Notes under the pieces: model-generated
Seen by the model: the letters and a program-made list of their open reading frames with translations, nothing else
Told to the model about the DNA's origin: nothing
Database searches by the model: none
Made by a program: the position numbers and the translations under genes
In this document: one piece after another, positions 5,965 through 6,796 of the stretch
Layout: each line of letters opens with the position of its first letter
How positions within the stretch are numbered: position 1 is the first letter of the stretch
Assembly: GCA_029007415.1 (NCBI GenBank)
Contig: JAQXHT010000032.1
Location: 1-6,796 of the forward strand
Source: a bacterium
GTDB lineage: Bacteria; Bacillota_I; Bacilli_A; RF39; UBA660
DNA length: 6,796 nt
Direction of reading: 5' to 3'

Positions 5965-6567
5965 ATGAATATAGGAATTGATATTGATGGAGTTCTTAAT
6001 GAATAATATAATTTTTGTATAGAGTATGGTAGTAAATATTGTACTGAAATTAAAAAGTATTACTTAAAGAACATTGACAAAATTAATACTACTGAAATGT
6101 TTGAATGGAGTGACGAGGTAGCCTATAAATTCTGGAATAAGTATAGAAAAGTCCTAGTTATAGATTTACCTGCTAAAAGATTTTCAAGTGAAGTAATAAA
6201 GAATTTGAAACAAGAAGGTAATAAGATATATATTATTACGGCTAGAAAAAATGATGATGAATGGTTTCCAAAAGAACTTAGAAATAATATAGAACAATTA
6301 ACTAAAGACTGGTTAAAAAATAATAATATTTATTATGACGAGATTGCTTTTGATGTGAAAGACAAGGGTACATATTGTTTTTCACATAACATAGATATTA
6401 TGATAGAAGATGATCCTGTAAATTTAGATAGGTTAATTGGTAACACTAATATTATAGTGTTTGATTATCCTTATAATTGTGATTATAAATTTAAAGATTT
6501 AACTAGAGCTTTTAGCTGGTATGATATTTACTATAAATATGGTTTGATGAAGAATAGACTTAGTTGA
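5965..6567 (+). pseudogene. HAD-family 5'(3')-deoxyribonucleotidase-like gene (NT5C type) with in-frame stop
   Basis: Reading from ATG 5965 gives MNIGIDIDGVLNE, then TAA (6004-6006), then about 186 more codons in the same frame to TGA 6567. The pieces together form a 200-codon HAD protein: motif I DIDGV (nucleophile Asp6, acid/base Asp8), motif II YIITAR (Thr92), a likely motif III Lys134 in VKDKGTYC, and motif IV IMIEDDP (148-150). This resembles the NT5C/PF06941 group, whose members dephosphorylate deoxynucleotides. The downstream part alone can be read from ATG 6097 (156 aa), but it lacks motif I and so could not be catalytic by the family mechanism. TAA ends other genes here, so recoding is unlikely; a true nonsense mutation or an assembly error is more plausible. 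It starts 3 nt after aspS and probably shares its transcript. The exact substrate is unknown. Confidence 0.75.
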
Positions 6568-6609
6568 TTTTTACCAATAATAGTTTATGAAAAAATTGAA
6601 GTTGCAAAT

Positions 6610-6662
6610 GAGACTACTGAAAATTTACCCTAAACGTCGTAAATTGATTAGTGGTCTTTTTT
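6610..6662 (+). terminator. Intrinsic terminator at the end of the gatCAB-aspS transcript
   Basis: AGACTACT (6611-6618) pairs with AGTGGTCT (6650-6657, one G-U pair). An inner helix, AATTTAC (6622-6628) with GTAAATT (6639-6645), is separated from it by a small internal loop. Six T's follow (6657-6662). It closes the operon after the broken HAD gene and before a fresh promoter. Confidence 0.8.
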
Positions 6663-6681
6663 CTAAATTATTAAAATTTTG

Positions 6682-6710
6682 TTGTTAGATAAATATAAAA
6701 GATATATAAT
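6682..6710 (+). promoter_or_regulatory. Sigma-70/SigA-type promoter for the gene starting at 6741
   Basis: TTGTTA (6682-6687, four of six matches to TTGACA) is followed after exactly 17 bases by a perfect TATAAT (6705-6710). The predicted start near 6717 leaves a short leader of about 24 bases before the GTG at 6741. It lies just after the terminator, so the next gene is likely a separate transcription unit. Confidence 0.65.
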
Positions 6711-6740
6711 AATAGCAATATTAAGAAAGAGACGATTTGT

Positions 6741-6796
6741 GTGAAAAATAAGGAACAAGAGATTATCGATATGATTGTGGAAATGAAAGAGCTTGG
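6741..6796 (+). CDS. Start of an unidentified gene (3' end outside window)
   Basis: A GTG at 6741 opens a frame that continues to the window end, reading MKNKEQEIIDMIVEMKELG. A weak purine-rich SD (AAGAAAGAG, 6723-6731) lies about 9 nt upstream, and a good promoter is at 6682-6710. The visible residues suggest one charged amphipathic helix and do not identify a family. The start is tentative; the in-frame ATG at 6771 is an alternative. Confidence 0.5.
   Translation, partial: MKNKEQEIIDMIVEMKEL

Noticed and set aside
5984..6012. Promoter-like TTGATG, 17 bases, TATAAT inside the broken HAD gene
   Set aside because: The TTGATG part encodes the conserved DIDG motif and the TATAAT lies just after the stop codon. 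It is more likely coincidence in A/T-rich coding DNA than an evolved promoter for the ORF at 6097.
6587..6688. 33-codon basic ORF (MKKLKLQMRLLKIYPKRRK and on)
   Set aside because: It spans the intrinsic terminator and has no SD; its Lys/Arg/Leu content is what an A/T-rich hairpin region gives by chance. It could only be a gene if shown conserved in relatives.

Overview
The window is AT-rich and looks chromosomal, from a low-GC Gram-positive relative (Bacillota or a Mollicutes-like neighbour). This rests on the base composition, strong purine-rich Shine-Dalgarno sites, a T-box riboswitch, and a gatCAB operon. UAA, UAG and UGA all appear as stops and tryptophan is read from UGG, so there is no sign of a recoded UGA. 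I cannot name a genus or species.

Layout, all on the + strand: (1) 1-671 holds the 3' end of an Rpn-family PD-(D/E)XK nuclease/putative transposase gene, followed by a second, orphan copy of only its C-terminal tail. (2) 672-1040 has no protein gene. It carries a sigma-70 type promoter (747-776) and a full T-box leader (about 785-1012) ending in an intrinsic terminator. (3) 1041-5961 is a tightly packed operon, gatC-gatA-gatB-aspS, with every junction overlapping. (4) 5965-6567 is a HAD-type 5'(3')-deoxyribonucleotidase-like gene, starting 3 nt after aspS and broken by an in-frame UAA right after its catalytic DxD motif. (5) 6610-6662 is an intrinsic terminator. (6) 6682-6710 is a new promoter, followed by the first 18 codons of a gene that leaves the window.

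The core genes form one pathway. The AspRS carries residues associated with non-discriminating enzymes, which charge both tRNA-Asp and tRNA-Asn with aspartate. GatCAB then amidates Asp-tRNA(Asn) to Asn-tRNA(Asn), and may also amidate Glu-tRNA(Gln). The T-box specifier triplet reads AAC (Asn), so the operon appears to be induced when the product of its own pathway, Asn-tRNA(Asn), runs low. The T-box, the amidotransferase and the synthetase together make a self-regulated indirect asparagine-decoding module.

Points worth a second look are a Gly-to-Asp change next to the catalytic serine of GatA, the synonymous-only divergence between the duplicated Rpn tails, the U at the discriminator-pairing position of the T-box, and the nonsense codon in the nucleotidase gene. 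I found no clearly new type of system; the main interest is in the regulatory logic and these specific departures from consensus.
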